Source: JBBQZO01 sp038207625
GTDB taxonomy: Bacteria > Pseudomonadota > Gammaproteobacteria > Burkholderiales > Burkholderiaceae_D
DNA length: 64,000 bases
Assembly: GCA_038207625.1 (NCBI GenBank)
Contig: JBBQZO010000019.1
Coordinates: 46,066 to 110,065 of the forward strand
Direction of reading: 5' to 3'
Part shown: in pieces, positions 1 to 8,201 of the stretch
Numbering within the stretch: position 1 is the first letter of the stretch
How the letters are laid out: each line of letters begins with the position of its first letter
Program-made: the position numbers and the translations under genes
The notes under the pieces: model-generated
What the model was told of the DNA's origin: nothing
Database searches by the model: none
What the model saw: the letters and a program-made list of their open reading frames with translations, nothing else

Positions 1-3000
1 GCGGTTCAGGTAGCCGCGTGCCAGACCGGCGCCGCCGATGTGCAATTCGCCCGGCACGCCCAGCGGCAGCAGGCGCTGTTCGCGGTCCAGCACATACACG
101 TTCGCGTTGGCGATCGGGCGGCCGATATGCGGCCCGTGCGATCCCTCGATGGGCGCGATGGTCGTGTCGACGGTGCACTCGGTCGGTCCGTACACGTTGT
201 AGAAACGCGTGCGGGCGCCGGCCAGCAAGGTCCAGCTGGCCGGGCTGATCGCTTCGCCGCCGACCAGAATCAGCTTGGGCTGATACCCGGTTTCGCCGAG
301 CATGCCCGCGCCGATCAACATATCCAGATGGATCGGCGTGCAGTCAAGCGCATCGAGCCGCTGCTGCGCCATGAATGCCAGCAGCGCGGCGCCGTCGGCG
401 CGGATAGCGTCAGGAAGAATCACGACACAGTGTCCGGACAGCAGTTGCACCAGCGATTTCACCGAGCCGTCGAAGGACAAGGAGCCGTTCAGCCCCACCC
501 GCGCATGGGCCGGGCAATGGGGCGCCACCACCATGTCGAGTGCCTGCCACAAATTAACCACGCTGGCATGTTCGATCAGCACGCCCTTGGCCTGCCCGGT
601 CGAGCCGGAGGTATAGATCACATACGCCAGATTGCGCGCCGAATCGGCGGCGTCGCGCGCGCGGTTGTAGCTCGAATAGGTCCGCAACGCGGCCAGTTGG
701 CCAGGCTCGTCCAGCGCCAGCAGCGTCGGCGCGCCAGTGTCCGGCTTGAGCGCGGCCAGCTGCGCCAGCAGCGCCGTCTGGGTCAGCACAATGGCGATGC
801 CGCTGTCGGCCAGCATGTGTGCCAGGCGCTGCGGCGGATAGGCGGGATCGAGCGGCACGTACGCGCCGCCCGCCTTCAGCACCGCCAGCAGGCCGACGAC
901 CATGTCCAGACCGCGTTCCACGCACAGGCCAACCAGACTGTCGGCCCCGACGCCCTGCGCGCGCAGGCAATGCGCCAACTGATTGGCGCGCGCGTTGAGC
1001 TGCGCAAAGCTCAGCTGGGCGTCGTCGAACACCAGCGCGGTGCGCTGCGGCGTGGCGGCCGCCTGCGCCTCGAACAATTCGTGGATGCAGACATCGCGCG
1101 GATAGTCTGCGGCGCTGTCGTTGAGCGTTTCGATCAGGTGCCGACGCTCGCTGGCCGGGATCATCGGCAAGTCCAGGATCGGCGTGTGCGGCGCGGCCAC
1201 GATCGCCTGCAGCAGCAGCGTGAAATGCTCGCCCAGCCGCGCGATGGTCGCCGCGTCGAACAGCGCGCTGTGATAGTCCAGGCTGAACGCGAGGCCGTCG
1301 TCCGTTTCGCTGGCGTTAAGTATCAGTTCGAACTTGACGGCGGGCGCGGCGCCGTCCATCGGCGTGAAGCGCACATCGTCCAGCTGCAGCGATTGCGCGT
1401 CGCCGCCTTGATTGGTGTTCATGCTGAACATGATCTGGAACAGCGGGCTGTGTTGCGCGCTGCGGGTCGGCTTGAGGCGCTCGACCAGGTATTCGAACGG
1501 CACGTCCTGATTGGCCTGGGCGTCCAGATTGACCGCCTTGGCGTGCGCCAGGAAATCGGTGAAACGGGGATTGTCGGCGCAGTCGGTGCGCAGCACCAGC
1601 GTGTTGACGAAGAAGCCGATCAAGCCTTCCAGTTCGCTTTGCAGGCGGTTCGCCACCGGCGTGGCGATGACGACGTCGTCGGCGTGGCCGTGGCGCGCCA
1701 ACAGCACGGCGAAGGCGCTGTGCAGCACCATGAACAGCGTCGCCTGCTGCGCGCGCGCCAGTTGTGTCAAGCCGGCCTGGGTGGCCCGGTCGGTCGTGAA
1801 GCGGTAGGCGGCGCCCTGGAAACTCTGCTGGGCCGGGCGCGCGTGATCGAGCGGCAGGCTGTGCACCGGCGCCAGTTGCGCCAGTTGGCGCTGCCAGTAC
1901 GCCAGCTGTTGTTCGAGCACCTCGCCTTGCAGCCAGTCGCGCTGCCATTGCGCGTAGTCGGCGTAGCTGATCGACAGTGGCGCGAGCGGATCGGGCCGGC
2001 CGGCGCGCAGGGCGGCATAGTGGGTGATGAATTCGTCGATCAGGATGCCCATCGACCAGCCGTCCGAGGCGATGTGGTGCATATTGAACAGCAGCACGCC
2101 GTCCTCATCGGCCAGTTGCAGGAAGCTGGCGCGCAGCATGACGTCCTCGGTCAGTTTGAAGACGGTGGCGGCGTCGGCGCGCGCGGCCAGTTGCACGGCC
2201 GGCCCCTGCTGCTCGGGCGCCAGCTCGCGCAGGTCGCAGCGCGTGACGGAAAACTCGACCTGCGGGCGGATGATCTGCCAGGTGCCTTGCTCGTCGTGGC
2301 CAAACACCGTGCGCAGTGGCTCGTGCCGCTCGATGATGCGGGCGAACGCCTGCTGCGCGATGGCCGCGTCGAAGCGCCCGCGCACGCGCAGCGCCGCCGG
2401 CATGTTGTAGTGCGCGCTGCCGCCGTCGAACTGGTCGATGAACCACAGGCGTTGCTGCGCGAACGAGGCCGGCAGGCGGTTCGAGGCGCGCACGCGCGCC
2501 GTCACCGGCGGGCGCGCCGCGTCGCTTCCGACGGCCGTGTCGGCCGCTGCGGCCAGCGCACCCAGCGTCGGCGCCCCGAAGACATCCTTGATCGACAGTT
2601 CGACCGCCAGTTGCTGGCGCATCTCCGCCAACAGGCGCATGGCCAGCAGCGAGTGTCCGCCCAGTTCGAAGAAATTGGCGTCGATGCCGATCTGCTGGGC
2701 CGGCACTTGCAGCAGCGCGGACCAGATGCGGGCGAGCCGCTGTTCAGTGTCGCTGCGCGGCGCTAGGAACTGCGTCTGCGACGCCGCGCCGGCGGGCGCC
2801 GGCAAGGCGCGCTTGTCGAGCTTGCCGTTGGCGGTGAGCGGCAACGTGTCCAGCACGACGTAGTGGGCCGGCAGCATGAATTCGGGCAGCGCCGCCGCAA
2901 GATGGGCGCGCAGCGAGGCGATCAGGTCGGCCGCGCCGTCGGTGTCGCCATCGGCTGGCGCAACGTCCGTGCCGTGGCCGGCAGCGTGATCAATGTCGGT

Positions 3001-6000
3001 GGCGGCAGCGACGTCGACGTCGATAGCGGCAGCGGCAGCGGTGCCGGCACTGGCGCCGGCAGCGCGATCGACAGCGACGCCGGGCACGCCGGCACCGAGC
3101 GTGACGTAGGCGACCAGACGCTGCTGGCCCGGCGTGTCCTCGCGCACCACCACCACCGCCGCCGCCACGCACGCGTGGCCCGCCAACTGGTGTTCGATTT
3201 CGCCCAGTTCGATCCGAAAACCGCGCAGCTTGACCTGGTCATCGACCCGGCCGATGTACTCCAGATTGCCGTTTTCCAGGTAACGCACCAGATCGCCCGT
3301 CTTGTACAGACGCTCTTGCGGGTCGCTCGCAAACGGGTTGGCAATAAAGCGCTCGGCGCTCAATTCCGGACGGCGCAGGTAGCCGCGCGCCAAACCGACG
3401 CCGCCGACATGCAATTCACCGACCGCGCCGATCGGCGTCAACGCCAGCTGCGCGCTCAACACATACAGCTGGAAGTTCGCCATCGGCCGGCCGATCGACA
3501 TCGGGTCGCCGGCGCGCAATTCGGTGGCCGTGGCGCACACCGTCGTTTCGGTCGGACCGTAGGCGTTGAACACGCGGCACTTGTCGATCCAGCCGTCCAG
3601 CAGAGAAAGTGCGAACGCTTCGCCGGCCAGCACCAGGCTCTCGAGCGCATACGGGCGGCGCGCGTCGAGCACCGGCAACAGCGCCGGCGGCAGCGTCGCA
3701 TGGCTGATCGCGTGCTCGATCAGATAGGCTTCGAGCGCCTGCGCATCGGCTTTGTGGTGCTCGGTGCAGATGTGCAGGCTGGCGCCTTTGAGCAGCGCCA
3801 TCAGCCATTCGGAGACGGCCGCGTCGAAGCTGGGTGAAGCGAAGCCCAGCACGCGGCTGTCGGCGCGCACGTCGAACAAGGCTTGCTGACATTGGGCCAG
3901 ATTGGCCGCGCCGCGATGCTCCACCATGACGCCCTTCGGCTGCCCGGTCGAACCCGAAGTGTAGATGACGTAGGCGAGCGAACGCGCGGACAAGCCATCC
4001 ACCCGCGCCAGATTGCGCGCCGCCGTGTCGTCACCGTTGCCGTCACCGTCACCGTCGCCGAACTCGCCGGCAGCGCCATCGAGCGCGATCGTCAACAACG
4101 CAGGGCTGGCCTCGCGCAGCGCCGCGCACAGCGGCGCCAGCGCCGTCTGCGTGAGCAGAATATCGATGCCGCTATCGCCCACCATGTACGCCAGCCGGCC
4201 GGCCGGATAGGCGGGGTCGAGCGGCACGTAGGCGCCGCCCGCTTTCAGGATGCCGAGCGCGCCCAGCACCATCGCCGGCCCGCGTTCGACACACAGGCCC
4301 ACTAGCGTGTCCGGGCCGACTCCGCGAGCGCGCAATTGGCGCGCCAGCCGGTTGGCCTGCGCATTGAGTTCGGCGTAACTCAGTTGCGTCTGTTCGAACA
4401 CCAGCGCCGCGCGCTGCGGTGTGCGCGCTGCCTGCTGCTCGAACAGCTCGTGCAAGCACTGCGCGTGCGGATACGCCGCCGCGGTGTCGTTCCATGCCAG
4501 CAGCAACTGCTGGCGCTCGCGCGCGTCGACGCCAGGCTGCTGATACAAGGGCAGCGTCGGTTCGGCCAGCACGCCCTCGATCAACAGCGCCAATTGCCCG
4601 GCCAGGCGGGCGATGCGCGCCGCGCCGAACAGCTCGCGCGCATATTCCCAATGCAGCGCCAGGCCGTCAGCCGTTTCGCTCGCCTCCAGGTGCAGGTCGA
4701 ACAGGGTATGGGCCTTGTCCGGGCGCGCGACGGCGCAGGCGAGGCCGGGCAGCGACAGCGCGCCGATATCATTGTTTTGCAGCGTGAAGGCGATTTGCAC
4801 CAGCGCGCCGTGGCTGTTGCTGCGCCCCTGCGCCTGCGCGCGCACGACCTCCGAGAATGGCTGCAGCTGATGCTGCAAGGCGCCCACGATGTCGTCCCTG
4901 GTTTGCGCCAGCAAGGCCGCAAACGACAGCGTCAGGTCGATCCGGTGGCGCAGCGCCAGTAGGTTCACGAAGAAACCGACCAGTCCTTCGACATCGGCAT
5001 GGGGCCGGTTCGCCACCGGCGTGCCGATGACGATATCGTCGCTTTGGCCGTGCCGGCGCAGCACCACCGCGAACAGGGTCTCGAGCACCATGAACAGGGT
5101 GGCGCCGTTTTGGCGCGCCAGCTCCTTGAGGCGCGCCAACGATGCGGGCGCGATGCGGCTGTGCAGATGCGCGCCCTGCCCGCTCGGCTGGAGCGGACGG
5201 GGGAAGTCGGTCGCCACGCTGTGCAAGGGCGCCACGCCGCGCAGCCGCTCGCTCCAGTAGCGCTCCAGCGCGACACCGCCGGCGCCCTCGATCGACAGGC
5301 GCAGCCAGTTGGCATAATCGGCGTAGCGGATCGGCAGCGCCGCCAGCGCCGCACGCCCGCCTTGCGCATACAGCGCCTGGAACTCGGCCAGCAAGATGCC
5401 CAGCGACCAGCCGTCGGAGGCGATGTGATGCAACACCATCAGCAGTTGATGGTGCCCCGGCTCCAGGCGGAGCAGGTGCAGGCGCAGCATGGGATCGTGC
5501 GCCAGGTCGAAGCGCTCCTCGGCGATGGCTGCCAGCTGATGCGCGGCGGCGGCGCGGCGGGGCGCCTCGTCCAATGCCGACAAATCGGTCAGCGGCACGA
5601 CGCTTTCGGGCGCCGCCACAACCCGCTGGCACAGCACACCCGCGTCGTCGAAAAATACCGTGCGCAAGGGTTCATGCCGCTCGATCAGCTGCGCAAAACT
5701 AGCGCGCAATGCGCCAAGGTCCAACGGGCCGTTCAAATCGAGCACGGTGACGAAGTGATACTCGTCGCCCTTGGTGCCGGCCTGATGGGCCAACCACAAT
5801 TGCTGCTGGCCGTAGGATGCGCGCGCGGCCACGCCGGGTGCGAGCGCATCGATCGCGCCGAACCGGGTGGGCGCGGTGGCGCTTGCATGGGCTTGCGCGC
5901 CCAGCCACTCGATCAGCGCAGCCTTGTGCTGACGCAGCAGCGCCAGCAACTCGGGCGTGAGCGTGTCCTTCGGCGCGCTGACCTTGAGCTGATCGCCCTG

Positions 6001-6057
6001 AAGGGAAAAGCGGATCGCCTTGTCATGGCAAAGCTGTAAAAATTCAACGAGAACCAT
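1..6057 (-). CDS. Non-ribosomal peptide synthetase, N-terminal part (docking-C-A-T-C-A...), truncated at window edge
   Basis: One open frame runs from an ATG at 6057 to the left edge (at least 2019 codons). Residues 1-52 resemble a TubC-type N-terminal docking domain (ends VSAPKDTLTPELL). C domain 1 has HHIASDGWS at about residue 210. A domain 1 has YTSGSTGQPKG near 699, NAYGPTE near 831 and an NGK lysine motif. The carrier protein has GGHSLLA with Ser about 1136. C domain 2 has a second HHIASDGWS near 1327. A domain 2 has YTSGSTGQAKG near 1815 and is cut after its A7-A8 region. Aligned to GrsA, pocket residues read D-A-S-T-V-A-A-V-C for A1, matching a published tyrosine code, and D-G-K-D-L-G-V-V-D for A2, close to Glu/Gln codes. 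The docking domain suggests that a partner synthetase loads it. Downstream modules, the release domain and the product are not visible. A GC hairpin lies about 45 bases upstream. Confidence 0.95.
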   Translation of the reverse strand, partial: MVLVEFLQLCHDKAIRFSLQGDQLKVSAPKDTLTPELLALLRQHKAALIEWLGAQAHASATAPTRFGAIDALAPGVAARASYGQQQLWLAHQAGTKGDEYHFVTVLDLNGPLDLGALRASFAQLIERHEPLRTVFFDDAGVLCQRVVAAPESVVPLTDLSALDEAPRRAAAAHQLAAIAEERFDLAHDPMLRLHLLRLEPGHHQLLMVLHHIASDGWSLGILLAEFQALYAQGGRAALAALPIRYADYANWLRLSIEGAGGVALERYWSERLRGVAPLHSVATDFPRPLQPSGQGAHLHSRIAPASLARLKELARQNGATLFMVLETLFAVVLRRHGQSDDIVIGTPVANRPHADVEGLVGFFVNLLALRHRIDLTLSFAALLAQTRDDIVGALQHQLQPFSEVVRAQAQGRSNSHGALVQIAFTLQNNDIGALSLPGLACAVARPDKAHTLFDLHLEASETADGLALHWEYARELFGAARIARLAGQLALLIEGVLAEPTLPLYQQPGVDARERQQLLLAWNDTAAAYPHAQCLHELFEQQAARTPQRAALVFEQTQLSYAELNAQANRLARQLRARGVGPDTLVGLCVERGPAMVLGALGILKAGGAYVPLDPAYPAGRLAYMVGDSGIDILLTQTALAPLCAALREASPALLTIALDGAAGEFGDGDGDGNGDDTAARNLARVDGLSARSLAYVIYTSGSTGQPKGVMVEHRGAANLAQCQQALFDVRADSRVLGFASPSFDAAVSEWLMALLKGASLHICTEHHKADAQALEAYLIEHAISHATLPPALLPVLDARRPYALESLVLAGEAFALSLLDGWIDKCRVFNAYGPTETTVCATATELRAGDPMSIGRPMANFQLYVLSAQLALTPIGAVGELHVGGVGLARGYLRRPELSAERFIANPFASDPQERLYKTGDLVRYLENGNLEYIGRVDDQVKLRGFRIELGEIEHQLAGHACVAAAVVVVREDTPGQQRLVAYVTLGAGVPGVAVDRAAGASAGTAAAAAIDVDVAAATDIDHAAGHGTDVAPADGDTDGAADLIASLRAHLAAALPEFMLPAHYVVLDTLPLTANGKLDKRALPAPAGAASQTQFLAPRSDTEQRLARIWSALLQVPAQQIGIDANFFELGGHSLLAMRLLAEMRQQLAVELSIKDVFGAPTLGALAAAADTAVGSDAARPPVTARVRASNRLPASFAQQRLWFIDQFDGGSAHYNMPAALRVRGRFDAAIAQQAFARIIERHEPLRTVFGHDEQGTWQIIRPQVEFSVTRCDLRELAPEQQGPAVQLAARADAATVFKLTEDVMLRASFLQLADEDGVLLFNMHHIASDGWSMGILIDEFITHYAALRAGRPDPLAPLSISYADYAQWQRDWLQGEVLEQQLAYWQRQLAQLAPVHSLPLDHARPAQQSFQGAAYRFTTDRATQAGLTQLARAQQATLFMVLHSAFAVLLARHGHADDVVIATPVANRLQSELEGLIGFFVNTLVLRTDCADNPRFTDFLAHAKAVNLDAQANQDVPFEYLVERLKPTRSAQHSPLFQIMFSMNTNQGGDAQSLQLDDVRFTPMDGAAPAVKFELILNASETDDGLAFSLDYHSALFDAATIARLGEHFTLLLQAIVAAPHTPILDLPMIPASERRHLIETLNDSAADYPRDVCIHELFEAQAAATPQRTALVFDDAQLSFAQLNARANQLAHCLRAQGVGADSLVGLCVERGLDMVVGLLAVLKAGGAYVPLDPAYPPQRLAHMLADSGIAIVLTQTALLAQLAALKPDTGAPTLLALDEPGQLAALRTYSSYNRARDAADSARNLAYVIYTSGSTGQAKGVLIEHASVVNLWQALDMVVAPHCPAHARVGLNGSLSFDGSVKSLVQLLSGHCVVILPDAIRADGAALLAFMAQQRLDALDCTPIHLDMLIGAGMLGETGYQPKLILVGGEAISPASWTLLAGARTRFYNVYGPTECTVDTTIAPIEGSHGPHIGRPIANANVYVLDREQRLLPLGVPGELHIGGAGLARGYLNR

Positions 6058-6323
6058 GGCGTAGCTGTCATCCAATCAAGTGTTGAGTAACTGATTCCAA
6101 GAACGGGGCGCTCCGCCCGTCAGACGGCCGGTGTCAAGGAGCAGTGCAAATCGTTCGCGCTGCAGTGCGGCGATTTGCCGCGCGTGCAGAGATCGCAAAA
6201 CAAACGCGGCGCGCGCGACCGGGCCGGTTCGGTATCCCGGGGACGATCACATACGTCGCCAATCGCCCTGGCTAGAATCGAAAAAAACGGAAATTCGAAC
6301 GAACGCGCGCGCGTGCGCCGGCC

Positions 6324-7559
6324 TTAACAGGGCTCGGCCACCAGTTCCCGGTACAGGTCCTTGAGATTGCCGGCCGACGCGTCCCAGCTCACCTTGCACA
6401 ACTCCTCGCTGGCGCCGGCGGCCAGCGCGCGCGCATAGCCGGGCTCGCTGATCAGACGGATGATCGCTGCGGCGATCGCCTCACAATCGTCCGGTTCGAC
6501 CTTGACGACGTGCTCGACCAACTCGGCCATCCCGCACTGGGTGGAAATGATGGTCGGCACGTGCGCATTCATCGCTTCAAGCGCGGCGATGCCGAACGGC
6601 TCGGACACCGACGGCATCACGTACACATCGGAGGCGGCAAACAATGCCGCCACGCCGGCGCCGTTGAGAAAACCCGGAAACTGGAAGCGACTTGACATGC
6701 CCAGCGCGGCCACCAGCGACTTCATGGTCGGCAGCAGGTCGCCATCGCCGGCCATCACGAAGCGCACGTCGGGCAGCGTTTGCAGCACGATGCGCGCCGC
6801 TTCGACGAAGAACTCCGGTCCCTTTTGGTAGGTCACCCGGCCCAGAAAGGTCACCACCGGACGCTGCATGGCGGCGCGCCGCGCGGGCAGCGCCACCGCG
6901 TGCTTTTCGGTCGCGTTATAGATAGTGACGACCTTGTCCGGGCTTTGCCCGTAGCGCTCAATGATGACGTCGCGCGTGTAATTGCTCACCGCGATGATCT
7001 TGTCGGCCATGTCCATGCCGAAGCGCTCGATCTTGTAGATGTCCTTGTTGTAGTCGGCGCCCGAGCGGTCGAATTCGGTCGAATGTACATGCACCACCAG
7101 CGGCTTGCCCGACACCTTCTTGGCGTGTACGCCGGCCAGGTAAGTGAGCCAGTCATGCGCGTGAATGACATCGAAGCCGTCGACCGATCCCAGCAAGCGC
7201 GCCGCGCTGCCCGCGTAGCGCATCGCCTCGCCGGTCAGCGAGGCGCCCGCGTACGAACTGCTGCGTTTCTTCTCCAGCGCGGGGGCGCCCGCCGACGTGG
7301 CGGTCGGGGTCGTCGCCGCCGCTTCGATCTCGACGAAGCGGATCGAGTCGATGAAGCCGTGGTCGGCGCCGCCGGCCGGCGCGTGCGCGGCCTGTGTGGC
7401 GCCGCCCGCCGTGGACAGTGTGCCGCTCGAGTTGGGCAATACGAACGTGGTGCGCACGCCGCCGACCGCGTTCAAACCCTTGGTCAAGCCGGCACAGGCG
7501 GTGCCCAGACCGCCGGATATAAACGGCGGAAATTCCCATCCAAACATCAGTATGTTCAT
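6324..7559 (-). CDS. Glycosyltransferase family 4, glycogen/starch-synthase-like N-terminus
   Basis: 411 aa GT-B fold glycosyltransferase, probably using a nucleotide-sugar donor in the cytoplasm. The N-terminus MNILMFGWEFPPFISGGLG is typical of the starch/glycogen synthase-like N-lobe. The C-lobe has the E-x7-E motif in VSEPFGIAALEAM and a nearby FLGRVTYQKGPEFF segment. The frame stays open upstream to a TTG at 7583, but the ATG at 7559 follows a GAGAGAAG ribosome-binding stretch and starts exactly at the conserved N-terminus. A variable Ala/Thr-rich stretch of about 45 residues sits near residue 60-110, longer than usual for the family. It lies upstream of the NRPS on the same strand with 266 bases between them, so co-transcription is possible but unproven. 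The acceptor cannot be told from sequence. Confidence 0.9.
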   Translation of the reverse strand: MNILMFGWEFPPFISGGLGTACAGLTKGLNAVGGVRTTFVLPNSSGTLSTAGGATQAAHAPAGGADHGFIDSIRFVEIEAAATTPTATSAGAPALEKKRSSSYAGASLTGEAMRYAGSAARLLGSVDGFDVIHAHDWLTYLAGVHAKKVSGKPLVVHVHSTEFDRSGADYNKDIYKIERFGMDMADKIIAVSNYTRDVIIERYGQSPDKVVTIYNATEKHAVALPARRAAMQRPVVTFLGRVTYQKGPEFFVEAARIVLQTLPDVRFVMAGDGDLLPTMKSLVAALGMSSRFQFPGFLNGAGVAALFAASDVYVMPSVSEPFGIAALEAMNAHVPTIISTQCGMAELVEHVVKVEPDDCEAIAAAIIRLISEPGYARALAAGASEELCKVSWDASAGNLKDLYRELVAEPC

Positions 7560-7652
7560 AGTCTTCTCTCGAGATGCAGACAAACGTTCAGTGGCGCCGC
7601 GCGCCCGGACCGCGCGCCTCGGGCGCCGGAACGGGCGGCGGCGCGGCGGCGC

Positions 7653-8144
7653 TCAAAAATTATTGGCCGCTTCGAGCTGGCCAAACAGCTGCGCGATACT
7701 GGCCGGATCGAAGCCTTCGGCATGGTCCTTGCGCTCGATGAACTCGAACATCATTCCCGAGTTGGCTTCGCGCTGCGTGAACACCTGGACCAGGCCATTG
7801 CCGCGGATCACATTGGTGGCGAAATTCATCCCCGATGCGCGCAGCGTGTCCGCCACCGCGGCCACATCGTCGACGGCGATCGCGATGTGCTGGACCCCCG
7901 GGCCGTATTCCTCGATGTAGCGGCTCACCTGCGACTGCGGCCCCGTGCCCTGCACCAGCACGATGGAAAATCCGCCGGCGCTCAATTCGGCCGAATTCAT
8001 GCCGGAGAACGCGCCCTCGATGGTGCGCCGCTGCAGCAGCTCGAAACCGAACACCGTCTGGTACAGGAACAGCGCCTTTTCCAGATCGATGACGGCAATG
8101 GCCACATGGTCGATGCGCGTTGTCCCGCCAAGATATGTCTTCAT
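7653..8144 (-). CDS. VOC-family protein resembling the C-terminal half of 4-hydroxyphenylpyruvate dioxygenase
   Basis: 163 aa, one vicinal-oxygen-chelate domain. It lines up with the catalytic C-terminal half of HPPD: IDHVAIAV near residue 12, VQHIAIAVDD near 85, and SGMMFEFIERKD followed by an LF..LE ending, as in HPPD FFEIIQRK...LFESIE. The three metal ligands of HPPD are therefore conserved as H13, H86 and E134, so an Fe(II)-dependent dioxygenase-type activity is plausible. The N-terminal half of HPPD is absent, which argues against ordinary tyrosine catabolism. The start is supported by AGGAAG before the ATG. Its closeness to an NRPS with a Tyr-type module is suggestive only. A glyoxalase-like or unrelated VOC function is the alternative. 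Confidence 0.85.
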   Translation of the reverse strand: MKTYLGGTTRIDHVAIAVIDLEKALFLYQTVFGFELLQRRTIEGAFSGMNSAELSAGGFSIVLVQGTGPQSQVSRYIEEYGPGVQHIAIAVDDVAAVADTLRASGMNFATNVIRGNGLVQVFTQREANSGMMFEFIERKDHAEGFDPASIAQLFGQLEAANNF

Positions 8145-8201
8145 GTTCGACTTCCTGTTTTCCAGGTTGATGGAGGAACCGCACTGCGCCGGTTCCGGGC
8201 A

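Noticed and set aside
40..2766. 908-codon open frame on the plus strand
   Set aside because: It lies antisense to the NRPS, whose conserved motifs are all on the minus strand; the translation is rich in Gln/Arg/His with no domain. A GC-rich codon-position artefact.
6085..6125. GC hairpin upstream of the NRPS as a terminator or riboswitch
   Set aside because: Short, imperfect stem with no T-run and no known aptamer pattern.
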